A stretch of 47,206 nucleotides of DNA, taken from positions 1 to 47,206 of the forward strand of contig JAQBWV010000016.1 in NCBI GenBank assembly GCA_027624335.1. Direction: 5' to 3'. The stretch's first letter is position 1. Every line of letters begins with the position of its first letter. The translations under genes were made by a program, and so were the position numbers. Source of the stretch: Planctomycetota bacterium. Lineage in GTDB: Bacteria > Planctomycetota > Planctomycetia > Planctomycetales > Planctomycetaceae. Below, piece after piece: positions 1-8,889 of this stretch. Under the pieces are notes generated by a model. The model worked only from the letters and a program-made list of their open reading frames with translations. It was not told where the DNA came from and ran no database searches.

Positions 1-2
1 CT

Positions 3-476
3 CCCCTGGCACCGGCCGTTCAGCTGGGTGCCGATCGGCTGCTGGTCCTCTCGACTCACTTTGCCGGGGCCGAAATTCCGCGACCGCAGACAACGGCCGC
101 ACCCTCGCCGGCAACGGTGCTGGCGGCGATGTACAACGCCGTGTTCCTCGATCAGCTCGATCAGGATGAGCGGGAAATCCGCCGGATCAACGGCTTGCTG
201 CCCCACGTGCCACCGGATGAACGCGGCAAACTCCGCGAGATTGGCCTGTTCGTGATGCGTCCGTCCCAGGACCTGGGGGCGCTGGCATTCGACCTTAGAG
301 GCACGCTCCCTCGGACGTTTCGCCATCTGCTCAGCCGGTTCAGCGGCAATCAGCACGGCAGCGACGACTTCCTCAGCACGCTGATGTTCAACCCCGAGTA
401 CATCGCTCGTCTGATCGAACTGGGTGAACACGACGCTGAGCAACGTGCCGAAGAACTGACCGCCTTTCTGGAGTGA
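3..476 (+). CDS. Patatin-like phospholipase, C-terminal part (5' end outside window)
   Basis: The frame is open from the left edge of the window and ends with TGA at 474-476, giving about 157 residues of the C-terminus. The first visible residues (PLAPAVQLGADRLLVLSTHF) match the stretch that follows the catalytic Asp region in bacterial patatin-like phospholipases. The later part, with the pattern RRIN..LP, a VMRPSQDLG segment and a terminal PEYIARLIELG, also fits that family. The Ser-Asp catalytic residues would lie upstream, outside the window. Bacterial members hydrolyse acyl esters of phospholipids, but the substrate here is unknown. The in-frame GTG at 117 is only an internal codon. A weak 5-bp hairpin (478-490) follows the stop, and the next gene is convergent. 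Confidence 0.75.
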   Translation, partial: PLAPAVQLGADRLLVLSTHFAGAEIPRPQTTAAPSPATVLAAMYNAVFLDQLDQDEREIRRINGLLPHVPPDERGKLREIGLFVMRPSQDLGALAFDLRGTLPRTFRHLLSRFSGNQHGSDDFLSTLMFNPEYIARLIELGEHDAEQRAEELTAFLE

Positions 477-526
477 TATTCCGTCGGAATGCCCGGAGTG
501 CAATTCCTGCCACTTTCCGTTGACCG

Positions 527-988
527 TCACTCATCTGCAACCAGCGTCTTCATAATATCGAGGGTGCTGATAATGCCGACGGGACTTCCCGATTCGACGA
601 CGACGATGCGATGAATGTGGTGCTGGACCATCTGCCTCATAACGTCTTCGACCGAAGTCGATGGCTCGCATGTCACGACGCTGCGAGCCATCACTTCACG
701 GACTTTCATATTGGGAATCTGGTTGCGGAAGGACAGGTTATCCAGCACGCCGTCGCTGTCGGCATCTTCGCTGGACATCATTGGACCGTCGGACTGCATC
801 TCGCTGGCGATGTAACGGGACATCGCGTCCAGCATCACCGGCACTTGAACCAGGTCGTCCTGAGTGATGATGCCGACCATGACTCCGTTCTCGACGACGG
901 GCATACCGCTGACGTGTTTTGCGTCGAGCTGATCTTCTACTTTCTTCAAGGAGTCGTCGGGACTCGCACAGACCACTGGCGAGTGCAT
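527..988 (-). CDS. CBS-domain pair protein
   Basis: This 153-residue soluble protein consists almost entirely of two CBS motifs, at about residues 1-49 (ending in VGIITQDDLVQV) and 96-150 (ending in VGIISTLDIMKTL). They are joined by an acidic Met/Ser-rich linker. CBS pairs usually bind adenine nucleotides and act as energy or ligand sensors; no partner domain is fused here. The start is uncertain. ATG at 988 has no clear ribosome site. Upstream in the same frame lies ATG at 1022-1024 with an AAGAGAG-like site, but that frame meets TGA at 1007-1009 after five codons. The residues after the TGA (IVASRIMHSP) still look like a CBS N-terminus. A recent nonsense change, a sequencing error or a true start at 988 are all possible. 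Confidence 0.75.
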   Translation of the reverse strand: MHSPVVCASPDDSLKKVEDQLDAKHVSGMPVVENGVMVGIITQDDLVQVPVMLDAMSRYIASEMQSDGPMMSSEDADSDGVLDNLSFRNQIPNMKVREVMARSVVTCEPSTSVEDVMRQMVQHHIHRIVVVESGSPVGIISTLDIMKTLVADE

Positions 989-1134
989 GATCCGTGACGC
1001 GACGATTCAGGAAATGTCCTGCATGTTTTCTCTCTTAATGACTGAGTGCGAGGGTGTCGAATCAAACGCGTTGACGACTCTAAATGCGAGCGGGCATCAA
1101 CGAGGCGTTTCGCCGTAGCCGCGTTCGCGTATCG

Positions 1135-1986
1135 TCACTTCTGCGAACTGATTCGGTTGACAAAACGAATCAACAGGAGATGAGCGGGTTCGGCCATCTG
1201 GCCGTGATTGAAACCGTCGAGTTCAGACAGTTCGGTGTCAGAGTGCCCGACGACCTGCATCATTCTCCACAGGTAAGCGTTCTCTTCGTAGCGACCCAGA
1301 ATTTCGAGTTCCCGATCTCCCGTAACTAACAGCAACGGGGGGGCGTCTTTGCGAACGTGAAATAATGGAGCCATGTCGTCAATGACAGGCTGTTTCTCAC
1401 CGATCCCTCGCTCTGCTCGGACCGTAAAATGAGTAATCGTGTGACCGCTGAAGGGAATCAGTCCCGCGATCTGATCCGCATCCAGCTGGTTGGCAGCCAG
1501 CCAGCGTTTGTCGAGGCCAACCATGCTCGTCAAGTACCCACCCGCTGAATGTCCGCTAACGAAAATACGGGTGGACGAGCCTCCGTACTTCTCGATGTTC
1601 CTGAACGTCCAGGCCACCGCTGCGGCAGCGTCTTCAATGTGAGCCGGCGACTTGACGCGGGGACTCAAACGATAGTTGACGGCGACAACTGCCAGTCCCT
1701 TCTCCTTCAGGGCAGTCGGCACCGAACGATTGCCACCTTTCAATCCACCACCATGAAACCAGATGACCGTTGGGAAGTCCTTCACAGCAGTCGGATAGTA
1801 CAAGTCCAGCCGACAACGTTCCCGCATGTATTCAGTGACACCTTCGCCGTCGCGGTACGAAATATCTGCGACGGTCCGGTACTTTTCCCCTATGTCGTTA
1901 GTGGCTTGTTGATCCTCAGCGACGATCGACCGACCAGGAGAAAATGCAATCAACATCAACGCGACGAATATCCTTTGACTGTGCAT
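1135..1986 (-). CDS. Secreted alpha/beta-hydrolase (esterase/lipase, HSL-like)
   Basis: The protein has 283 residues from ATG 1986, which has an AAGGACC ribosome site and begins a plausible signal peptide (MHSQRIFVALMLIAF...). The longer frame to 2037 lacks such a site. Visible catalytic elements are the oxyanion motif HGGG at about 78-81, the nucleophile elbow G-H-S-A-G-G with Ser about 147, an Asp in VTGDRE at about 224 and a His in GFNHG at about 261. This is the order of the BD-FAE/HSL-like carboxylesterases that planctomycetes use on acylated carbohydrates, although the true substrate cannot be read from the sequence. It lies downstream of a secreted propeller gene on the same strand, about 115 bp away, so co-transcription is possible. 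Confidence 0.85.
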   Translation of the reverse strand: MHSQRIFVALMLIAFSPGRSIVAEDQQATNDIGEKYRTVADISYRDGEGVTEYMRERCRLDLYYPTAVKDFPTVIWFHGGGLKGGNRSVPTALKEKGLAVVAVNYRLSPRVKSPAHIEDAAAAVAWTFRNIEKYGGSSTRIFVSGHSAGGYLTSMVGLDKRWLAANQLDADQIAGLIPFSGHTITHFTVRAERGIGEKQPVIDDMAPLFHVRKDAPPLLLVTGDRELEILGRYEENAYLWRMMQVVGHSDTELSELDGFNHGQMAEPAHLLLIRFVNRISSQK

Positions 1987-2101
1987 CGTCAGCAGGTCCT
2001 TTGAATCGATATCGACTTCGACGGCTACTTGTTCCATTCACCAGTTCTTCGCAGACATACGACTGGTGGCCGGGAACTTGCGCAAACTGATTGACACGCC
2101 A

Positions 2102-3094
2102 CTATTTCCAGGTGTTGTCGGCGAGCGGCTTGCCATTCGTGGTCAGGATCTGAAAGTGATGAAATCCACTGTTCATCCCAGAGTATCTCCACACGACCTT
2201 CTTCTCCCGAGTGACTTCGAACAGTTTCACCTGGGCACCGCTGCTGTGATAACTGGCGATCACCGTGTTGCCGTTCGGCAACCGCTGCGCACCACAGGCA
2301 TCGTTGAACAGGTTCTCGCCAATGTCTTCGTTCGTGACGCTCCAGACAATCTTCCCGTCGCCATCGACTTCGATGATGCGGTTCCCATTTGTGCAACCGA
2401 TCAAGGTATTGCCATCTTTAAGTCGGATTGCCGTGAAGGGCCAGTCACGTTTCTCTCGACCACGATCGTCGGTGGGGAATGTTCGAACGACTTTGCCGGT
2501 GTCTGGCTCGTACTCCTTTACCGCGAAATCCAGCAGATGCGGAGCAATGTAGTTACCGTTGGGAAGAACCCTCAGCATGCGAGTCTGCATGTGGGCGTTG
2601 CCCTTCTGGCACTGCAGCGGCATCGTCTTGAGAACTTTTCCCGTCCGATCGATCACGATCGCTCGCGGCTCGGGTCCGAGTTCCGCGACCAGGAACGTAT
2701 CATCCGACAACTGCTGGACGGTGCTGATTTCTTTCTGCTGACCTTTGTACTGAAAAACGATCTTCTTCGACTCCCGCTCCACCTCAACGACTCCGCCGTT
2801 CGGAAAACCTTTGGTGCCATAGAGCGCCAACAGCACATTGCCATTTGGCAACACCCACCCGTCACTGGCGGGCATGTCGAACTTCCATTCGACCTTGCCA
2901 TCCTCACCAACGATCACTGCCTGATTGGCCTTGCCGGCTCCCAGAAACGAGTGGCGAATTTGAGCACCGTCCTGCGCGATCGCTGAGGATCCGTGTGACA
3001 TCAGCATCGTCAGGCAAAACACACCTAACACAACGAAACCTGAACGGCAGGAGAATTGACGATTGAAGTTGATCCTGGTGACAAGCCTTCGCAT
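2102..3094 (-). CDS. Secreted beta-propeller protein (PQQ/arylsulfotransferase-like repeats)
   Basis: The protein has 330 residues with an N-terminal hydrophobic signal (about residues 15-41, ending SSAIAQD). The body holds repeated blade-like units such as LPNGNVLLA, VLPNGNYIA, RLKDGNTLIG and RLPNGNTVIA, spaced 45-60 residues apart, each followed by an aspartate/glycine turn and a short hydrophobic strand. This is a propeller pattern common in exported planctomycete proteins. No enzymatic residues are recognisable and no ligand can be inferred. It sits upstream of the esterase on the same strand and downstream of the MFS gene. Confidence 0.7.
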   Translation of the reverse strand: MRRLVTRINFNRQFSCRSGFVVLGVFCLTMLMSHGSSAIAQDGAQIRHSFLGAGKANQAVIVGEDGKVEWKFDMPASDGWVLPNGNVLLALYGTKGFPNGGVVEVERESKKIVFQYKGQQKEISTVQQLSDDTFLVAELGPEPRAIVIDRTGKVLKTMPLQCQKGNAHMQTRMLRVLPNGNYIAPHLLDFAVKEYEPDTGKVVRTFPTDDRGREKRDWPFTAIRLKDGNTLIGCTNGNRIIEVDGDGKIVWSVTNEDIGENLFNDACGAQRLPNGNTVIASYHSSGAQVKLFEVTREKKVVWRYSGMNSGFHHFQILTTNGKPLADNTWK

Positions 3095-3272
3095 CGGATA
3101 TTGCTTTCTTTAATGAGACATGGAGAAAACAGACGGCAAGCGGAACTGCGAGAATTCGCAGGGCGATGACACGACCTGCAAAAGTCTAGCGGTCGGCACT
3201 CTCCGGAACTACGGTCGCTCCCGTCGCTGACATCCGCGCGGCACCCCTTCGAGGGAAATCGTCCGGAACAAC

Positions 3273-4649
3273 TCAGTCCTCATCATGAAAGCGATCAGGG
3301 AGACTCGGAAGGACCGGAGCATCCATACCCGAACCACCGGGACGCACAGATACCGTTCGGATGCCCATTCCATCCGAATCAACCACGATCGAAGGCACTC
3401 GCGCCAACAGCAGAAGTGCGACAAGTCGCCCTGCAGATGACAATCCAAAGACCAGCAGGTAGCCGTTGAAGCTGGCCTCCAGACTCATCAGCAGGATGCC
3501 TCCGATCAACGACCCGCCGACCCAGGCCGCTGTGTTCAGCAGGTTGTAAATCGTCAGAACACTGGTTCGTTCTTCCTCGGCGATCGATTCGAAGAAGAGC
3601 AGAAAGAAAGCCAGCTCGTAAGCCGCCCACGCCACGCCGCCGATGATCTGCAACACGCTCAACCAGACGAAGTTCGTCGACACGAGCCAACCGGCACTCA
3701 GCGGCACGATCCCGATCCCGCCAATCCACAGCAGCTGCCTCGCGCCAATCTGCTTAGCCACTCTCCCCCACATCGGCAACGCGACGACCTTTGCCAGGAA
3801 CGCCATCGAAAACAGTGCGACCAGCTCACCGTATGTGAAGTTGAGTTTTCTCAACATGAATGGTGTGAAGAATGGCCCTGCCATCTGAACGGCTGCCTGA
3901 ACGGCGACGAGATAGACAAGTAGTCGCCCACCGCTGCTGGCCTGCAGGTGATGTCGTACTCTCTTCCATGGAATCTGCCGCATGTTGGCGGGCAATGGCA
4001 CGGGCTCGCTGTGCAGTTGGAGCGTCCAGGCGGAAATGAACCGACAGACTCCTGAGACTCCAAACAACACCGCGAACGCCAGCAACTCGTAATCATGTCT
4101 TGCGGCATACTGCAGCAGAATTCCCCCCACCATGAATCCTGCAAATACACCTGCCTGAGAAATCCGCGTGCGTCGCGCGAAGAATCGTGGTCTGAGAGAT
4201 TGCGGCACGATTGTGCCAATCCACGTATTCCACGCGGGACCTGTCGCCAGTCCGGTTCCCCAGTAGACGGCCGCGACCAGCAAAAGGACCGTCGTCGTGA
4301 TCGACCCCATCAACGCAGCCATCAGCAACGGTACGAAGGTCAGTGCCTGGAGAACGGCGCATATCACGACCCATCGTCGATGTGATCGCAGCAATCTGAC
4401 GGCCAGCGGCGACGCCAGTTGCATCACCCCTCCGGCTATCAAAGGCACGCTGCTGACCATACCCGCTGCCATCTCACTGAGACCAACCGCGAGTGCAAAC
4501 GCCGGAAAGTAGGTCTCGCCACAACCCACCATCCCGCCAAAAGCCCCACTGTCGTACAGACTGACTTTCAGGTCGCGGCGCAGCGTCGCGCTTCGCTTCT
4601 CACTGCGATCGATAGACCGACTGGACTCGGTTGTGCCGTGGGGCGGCAT
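3273..4649 (-). CDS. MFS transporter
   Basis: The protein has 458 residues with about 12 hydrophobic segments, starting after a short polar N-terminus (DLKVSLYDSGAFGGMVGCGE). It carries long Leu/Val/Ala-rich helices, an arginine-containing loop between helices 2 and 3 (VRLLRSHRRW), and a central break around residue 215 where a cytoplasmic loop (LHSEPVPLPANMRQIPWKRV) separates two six-helix halves. It therefore belongs to the major facilitator superfamily in the inner membrane. The substrate cannot be assigned. The sulfatase gene lies immediately upstream on the same strand, about 115 bp away, so export or uptake of a product of sulfated-glycan breakdown is conceivable but unproven. Confidence 0.8.
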   Translation of the reverse strand: MPPHGTTESSRSIDRSEKRSATLRRDLKVSLYDSGAFGGMVGCGETYFPAFALAVGLSEMAAGMVSSVPLIAGGVMQLASPLAVRLLRSHRRWVVICAVLQALTFVPLLMAALMGSITTTVLLLVAAVYWGTGLATGPAWNTWIGTIVPQSLRPRFFARRTRISQAGVFAGFMVGGILLQYAARHDYELLAFAVLFGVSGVCRFISAWTLQLHSEPVPLPANMRQIPWKRVRHHLQASSGGRLLVYLVAVQAAVQMAGPFFTPFMLRKLNFTYGELVALFSMAFLAKVVALPMWGRVAKQIGARQLLWIGGIGIVPLSAGWLVSTNFVWLSVLQIIGGVAWAAYELAFFLLFFESIAEEERTSVLTIYNLLNTAAWVGGSLIGGILLMSLEASFNGYLLVFGLSSAGRLVALLLLARVPSIVVDSDGMGIRTVSVRPGGSGMDAPVLPSLPDRFHDED

Positions 4650-4763
4650 TCGGACGGCCTTGATCAGTGGTTACTTCCGGTGGCAAATTCTGTCAGGGCA
4701 ACATTACGGCACATGAGTCGCCGAAAAACACTCTGACTCTCGCGATCGCTCGTGGGTTCGGCA

Positions 4764-6317
4764 TCAGAGAGGATGTCCCCATCGCCGCATCTGGCTCGTG
4801 TCGAAACGAACCACCGTGTCGTTAGAACTTTTCAGGTTCGGGCGGCTGGCTCCGCGAGCGATCAGCGTCGTCAGAGCGGTCGTCATTCGCTTGACGGTTT
4901 CGGGATGCGTTGCGGACAGATCGGTCTCCTCGGCAATATCCGTTTCGAGGTTGTAGAGTTCGGCGACCGTTGCCTTCCCGCGAGACTGTGTGAGATTCGG
5001 ACCGCTCATCCTGAAGACGAGCTTCCAGGGACCATCACGGTAAGCAAACTCGCCGTGGTTGGAATGGTTGACGAGGCTCGTACGGGCATCGTCGTTCTGT
5101 TTTCCCAGAGCCGCCTGAAGAAAGCTGATACTGTCTTCAGCGCCGTTCTGCGGTAAGGATGCGCCCACGACATCGGCGCACGTTGCGAAGAGATCGGTCA
5201 GGCAAACCATCTGGTCGCTGCTGACTCCAGCGGCAACACGGTTCGGCCACCGAATAACGAGTGGTTCGCGGTGGCCGCCTTCCCAGACGTCTCCTTTGTG
5301 CCCACGGTAGGGCCCGCTCGGCATGGGGCCTGCTTCGACAAGCTGCTCCCAGCCTGTGTAGTGCGAGTGTCCGTTGTCGCCGGTAAAAATCACGATCGTG
5401 TTGTCGGCGATTCCGGCTGCATCGATCGCCTTGATCACCTGGCCAGCGGACCAGTCGGTTTCCATCACGAAGTCGGCAATCGGTGCGATGCCGCTCTTTC
5501 CCTGAAAGTCCTTCGACGGCACTACTGGTTCGTGCGGGGACGTCATGGAAAAGTACAGAAAGAACGGTTCATCCCGCTTCGCGCGATCGTGAATGTGCCG
5601 CACGGCTCGGCGAGTAATCTCGGGCAGGATGTCCTGCATCCGCCAGCCTGGTGCCATCGGAGCGCCGACAGAGTGTGTTGGCAGCACGACTCCTTCGCTG
5701 ACGTCATGAACGTAGCGAGCCGTCGGCAGGGGCGAGACGCGGTCGTTCTCGATGTACGTAAACGGTGGAAGATTCGGCAGATCGACGCCGAAAAACTGAT
5801 CAAAGCCTCGCTGCGTCGGGCCGCCACGCATCGGTTTGCCGAAATCCCATTCGAGTGTCTTCTGCCCGTTCTTCACTTCGGTCATTCGACTCGGCTGAGG
5901 CCCCGCCCACTCCCAACCAAGATGCCACTTGCCGATACACGCCGTGTGATAGTCGTGCTGTTTGAGCATGCCCGGCAACGTTGGTCGGTCGGCACTGATC
6001 AGAGGCGGTTCGTAGGCAGCGATCACCCACTCCTGCAGCCGCGTTCGCCAGGCATAGCGTCCCGTCAACAATCCGTAACGTGTCGGCGAGCAAACCGACG
6101 ACGGACTGTGAGCATCCGTAAAACTCATCCCCTGACGCACGAGACGATCAAGATGCGGCGTCGCAATCCTGTTGTCGGGATAGTGAGCCTGGATGTCCCC
6201 CACGCCAAAGTCGTCCGCCAGAATGACAACGATGTTCGGACGCTCGTTCGCCGCCGACACCAGCGTCGCGACGAGAAGAATGGCCGCTGACAGGAACTGC
6301 CGCGTGAATTGACGCAT
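4764..6317 (-). CDS. Secreted formylglycine-dependent sulfatase (S1 family)
   Basis: The protein has 517 residues from ATG 6317, which has an AAGG ribosome site and opens a clean signal peptide (MRQFTRQFLSAAILL...VSAAN). The earlier start at 6398 is less likely. Metal-ligand Asp-Asp appears in VVILADDFG (35-36). The modification motif C-S-P-T-R with Cys 76 is followed by YGLLTGR, so Cys is expected to be converted to formylglycine. Further conserved elements are GKWHLG, the substrate loop PFFLYFSMTSPHEP and the C-terminal metal site TGDNG. It probably removes sulfate esters from polysaccharides or related molecules in the periplasm, as in the many planctomycete arylsulfatase-like enzymes. The substrate is unknown. 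Confidence 0.93.
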   Translation of the reverse strand: MRQFTRQFLSAAILLVATLVSAANERPNIVVILADDFGVGDIQAHYPDNRIATPHLDRLVRQGMSFTDAHSPSSVCSPTRYGLLTGRYAWRTRLQEWVIAAYEPPLISADRPTLPGMLKQHDYHTACIGKWHLGWEWAGPQPSRMTEVKNGQKTLEWDFGKPMRGGPTQRGFDQFFGVDLPNLPPFTYIENDRVSPLPTARYVHDVSEGVVLPTHSVGAPMAPGWRMQDILPEITRRAVRHIHDRAKRDEPFFLYFSMTSPHEPVVPSKDFQGKSGIAPIADFVMETDWSAGQVIKAIDAAGIADNTIVIFTGDNGHSHYTGWEQLVEAGPMPSGPYRGHKGDVWEGGHREPLVIRWPNRVAAGVSSDQMVCLTDLFATCADVVGASLPQNGAEDSISFLQAALGKQNDDARTSLVNHSNHGEFAYRDGPWKLVFRMSGPNLTQSRGKATVAELYNLETDIAEETDLSATHPETVKRMTTALTTLIARGASRPNLKSSNDTVVRFDTSQMRRWGHPL

Positions 6318-6676
6318 CGTGCTGACCTTGCTGCGGGGGCGAAGAATTCGGTCTGATATCCACTCCATGTTGCCGCAGGATGGGGACTTTCGACGCATCT
6401 GACAAACGTCTCATGATGCAATGGAATGTGTATCATTCTTCGACGGTCGTCATGCCGAGCTGACATTCTGTGTTGCCCGATGGTACCTCGCTTCACTCAT
6501 CCTCATCTGCACGCCAATCCGAGACATCTTATTCGATGAAGAATCCGCCCGTGGTCGGTCGCTTCAGGAGTGACGAACAGCGACAACTCGGTATTAACTC
6601 CGCTCAAGCAATGAGCACGCCAAAGCCACGAACGGATTCGATAATATTCAACCACTTCAGACTAACGGAGCATCGC

Positions 6677-7747
6677 GTGAAGACGCTGAAACCTGAATCG
6701 CTGAAACTTCTCATCGGCAACCTGTTTGCACGAGCTGGATGCGGGGACGAGGAAGCAGCTGTCATCGCCGATCACCTCGTTGAGGCCAACCTGGTCGGGC
6801 ACGATTCTCACGGAGTCATCCGCGCGCCGATCTATCTGCAGTGGATGAGTCAGGCGAAAGTCATTGCTGGCAAGTCTCTGGAAATTGTGGTTGATGCGGG
6901 ATCGCTGGTTGTAGCGGACGCCGGGCTGGGCTACGGCCAGTGGACCGGTCGGCAAGCCGTCGCGATTGGCGTCAGGAAATGCCGCGAGCACGGCGTCGCC
7001 ATCGTCGCGCTACGAAACAGCGCTCATCTTGGTCGCATCGGCACGTGGGCCGAAATCGCCGCGAAAGAGGGACTGGTGTCGCTCCACTTTGTGAACACCA
7101 CTGGTCTTGGGATGTTCGTTGTACCCAGCGGTGGGCGCGACGCGCGGCTGTCGGTCAACCCCGTCTGTATTGGGATTCCGATCGAAGGTCGCGACGCGAT
7201 CGTGCTGGACATCGCCGCAGCAGCGAGTGCTGAAGGGAAACTCAAAGTCGCACGCAACAAGGGCGTGCCCGTCCCGGATGACACGATCGTTGACGCAGAC
7301 GGAAACGCCACCAACGACGCCAATGACTTTTATGGTCCCGAAGGCGGACGACCTGTCGGAGCGATCCTGCCATTTGGCGGGCACAAGGGGTACGGCCTCG
7401 GACTGGTCGCGGAGATTCTCGCCGGAGCACTCACGGGCGGCGGCTGCAGCGTCCCTGGAAAAACGTTGCTCGAGCAGGGCATGCTCTCGATCTATGTCGA
7501 CCCGTTGAAGCTGCAGAATGACGGCACTCTCTTCGAAGAAATCCGACGCTATGTCGATTTCGTCAAGAGTTCCCGCCCAACGGCAACCGGCGGCGAAGTT
7601 CTTGTCCCCGGCGAAATTGAAAACCGCAACCGAGCGAAACGCAGCAGCGGCCTGGAACTGGATGACACGACCTGGGGCCAAATTGTTGAGGCCGCAAAGT
7701 CTGTCGGTGTCGAGGACGATCTGATCGAGAATGCAATCCTTTCTTGA
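6677..7747 (+). CDS. Malate/L-lactate dehydrogenase family (Ldh2/YlbC-type) oxidoreductase
   Basis: The start chosen is GTG 6677, because ACGGAG at 6665-6670 is well placed and the protein then begins at the conserved N-terminus (VKTLKPESLKLLI), giving 356 residues. The longer open frame from 6470 adds 69 unlike residues. Family marks are GHDSHGV with His about 45, ALRNSAHLGRIG, the NTTG and SVNP segments, and a Gly-rich PFGGHKGYGLGL region. This NAD(P)-dependent fold differs from classical lactate dehydrogenase and reduces 2-oxoacids such as malate, sulfolactate or ureidoglycolate. The exact substrate cannot be told. An NHL-repeat gene follows after 67 bp on the same strand. Confidence 0.9.
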   Translation: MKTLKPESLKLLIGNLFARAGCGDEEAAVIADHLVEANLVGHDSHGVIRAPIYLQWMSQAKVIAGKSLEIVVDAGSLVVADAGLGYGQWTGRQAVAIGVRKCREHGVAIVALRNSAHLGRIGTWAEIAAKEGLVSLHFVNTTGLGMFVVPSGGRDARLSVNPVCIGIPIEGRDAIVLDIAAAASAEGKLKVARNKGVPVPDDTIVDADGNATNDANDFYGPEGGRPVGAILPFGGHKGYGLGLVAEILAGALTGGGCSVPGKTLLEQGMLSIYVDPLKLQNDGTLFEEIRRYVDFVKSSRPTATGGEVLVPGEIENRNRAKRSSGLELDDTTWGQIVEAAKSVGVEDDLIENAILS

Positions 7748-7814
7748 CGCTTCCGGGACCGCTCGAAGTTTAAGACGTGATCAAGTAACCATTTCGCCGC
7801 ACGAGGATCAAGCG

Positions 7815-8810
7815 ATGACTGTCGGAACCGGATCACTCACGTTCGAAGCCGTACCGGGCTGGCCGAACGTCCCGGACGAAGCCGGGTTGATCGAAGCGAT
7901 TGGTGTCGCGGTGAACTCGCGCGATCTCGTTTACGTTTTCGCGAGAGGCGACATTCCTGTACTCGTCTTCGAGACCGATGGCACGTTCGTCCGGGGCTGG
8001 GGCGCAGGGCAGTTTGTGCGGCCTCACGGAATTTCGATCGGAGAGAATGACACGCTCTACCTTGTCGACGATATGGGACACTCGGTGCGACAGTTCTCCG
8101 GTGAAGGCGAACTGCTGCGCACGATCGGCCCGTCTGGCGTACCTTCGGACACGGGAGCCAAAGACTTCGACTACCGCACCATTCGCCCGGAAGCCGGGCC
8201 GCCATTCAACCTGCCGACGAATTTGATTGTCGGCCCCGGTGGAGACCTCTTCGTTACCGACGGTTATGGCAACGCACGAGTGCATCGCTTCGCGCCGGAT
8301 GGCGAATTGATTTCGTCGTGGGGCTCACCGGGTCATCAGCCGGGACAGTTCAACGTGCCGCACGGAATCGGCTCGGACGGCGAGCGGCTTTACATCGCCG
8401 ATCGGGAAAACAGCCGGGTGCAAATCTTCTCACCGGATGGCAGTCTGCTTGCCGTCTGGACGGACGTCGCGCGACCGGCTCAGGTGCATGTCACTCCGGA
8501 CGGACTTGTTTACGTTTTTGAGCTGGGCTTCCACACAGGCGTGTTTCCGTGGAACTCGCCGGACGCCTCGAAGCCGAGCGGTCGGATGAGTATTTTCGAT
8601 CGCAACGGAAACCTGCTGACTCGCTGGGGAGGTAACGGCTTTCCCACAACGCCCGAGGAGTTCTACGCGCCTCACGACATCTTCCTTGATTCAGCCGGAA
8701 GCATTTACACCGCCGAGGTAAAAGTGGCAGCCGCGTCGTTCGTCGGTGACGACACTTCCGCATTGCCCTCGCTGCGAAAGTTCGTTCGATCTGGCGCATC
8801 CGCAGGATGA
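7815..8810 (+). CDS. NHL-repeat beta-propeller protein
   Basis: The protein has 331 residues from ATG 7815, preceded by AGGA at about 7804; the frame is open back to 7731 but that stretch overlaps the previous gene. Several NHL units are visible, for example FVRPHGISIGENDTLYLVDD, FNVPHGIGSDGERLYIADR with RVQIFSPDG, and FYAPHDIFLDSAGSIYTAE. They form a six-bladed propeller like those of peptidyl-alpha-hydroxyglycine lyase relatives. No signal peptide is evident, so a cytoplasmic place is possible. It lies between an Ldh2-type dehydrogenase and an Nramp-like transporter on the same strand with gaps of 67 and 79 bp, which suggests a small operon. Its role in it is unclear. Confidence 0.85.
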   Translation: MTVGTGSLTFEAVPGWPNVPDEAGLIEAIGVAVNSRDLVYVFARGDIPVLVFETDGTFVRGWGAGQFVRPHGISIGENDTLYLVDDMGHSVRQFSGEGELLRTIGPSGVPSDTGAKDFDYRTIRPEAGPPFNLPTNLIVGPGGDLFVTDGYGNARVHRFAPDGELISSWGSPGHQPGQFNVPHGIGSDGERLYIADRENSRVQIFSPDGSLLAVWTDVARPAQVHVTPDGLVYVFELGFHTGVFPWNSPDASKPSGRMSIFDRNGNLLTRWGGNGFPTTPEEFYAPHDIFLDSAGSIYTAEVKVAAASFVGDDTSALPSLRKFVRSGASAG

Positions 8811-8889
8811 GCCGAGACCGTGACACGCCGCTGAAGATCCAGTCATCAGCGACGCACTGATAGACAACACCGACTGCCAGGAAAACGAC

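Noticed and set aside
1007..1009. TGA in the CBS gene as a second selenocysteine codon
   Set aside because: The position is near the N-terminus and not a Cys or redox site in the family; nonsense or a later start is simpler.
2066..2986. Plus-strand open frame of 306 codons
   Set aside because: It is antisense to the secreted propeller protein, with no recognisable motif.
5271..6290. Long plus-strand open frame of 339 codons
   Set aside because: It is antisense to the sulfatase and shows no domain or ribosome site.
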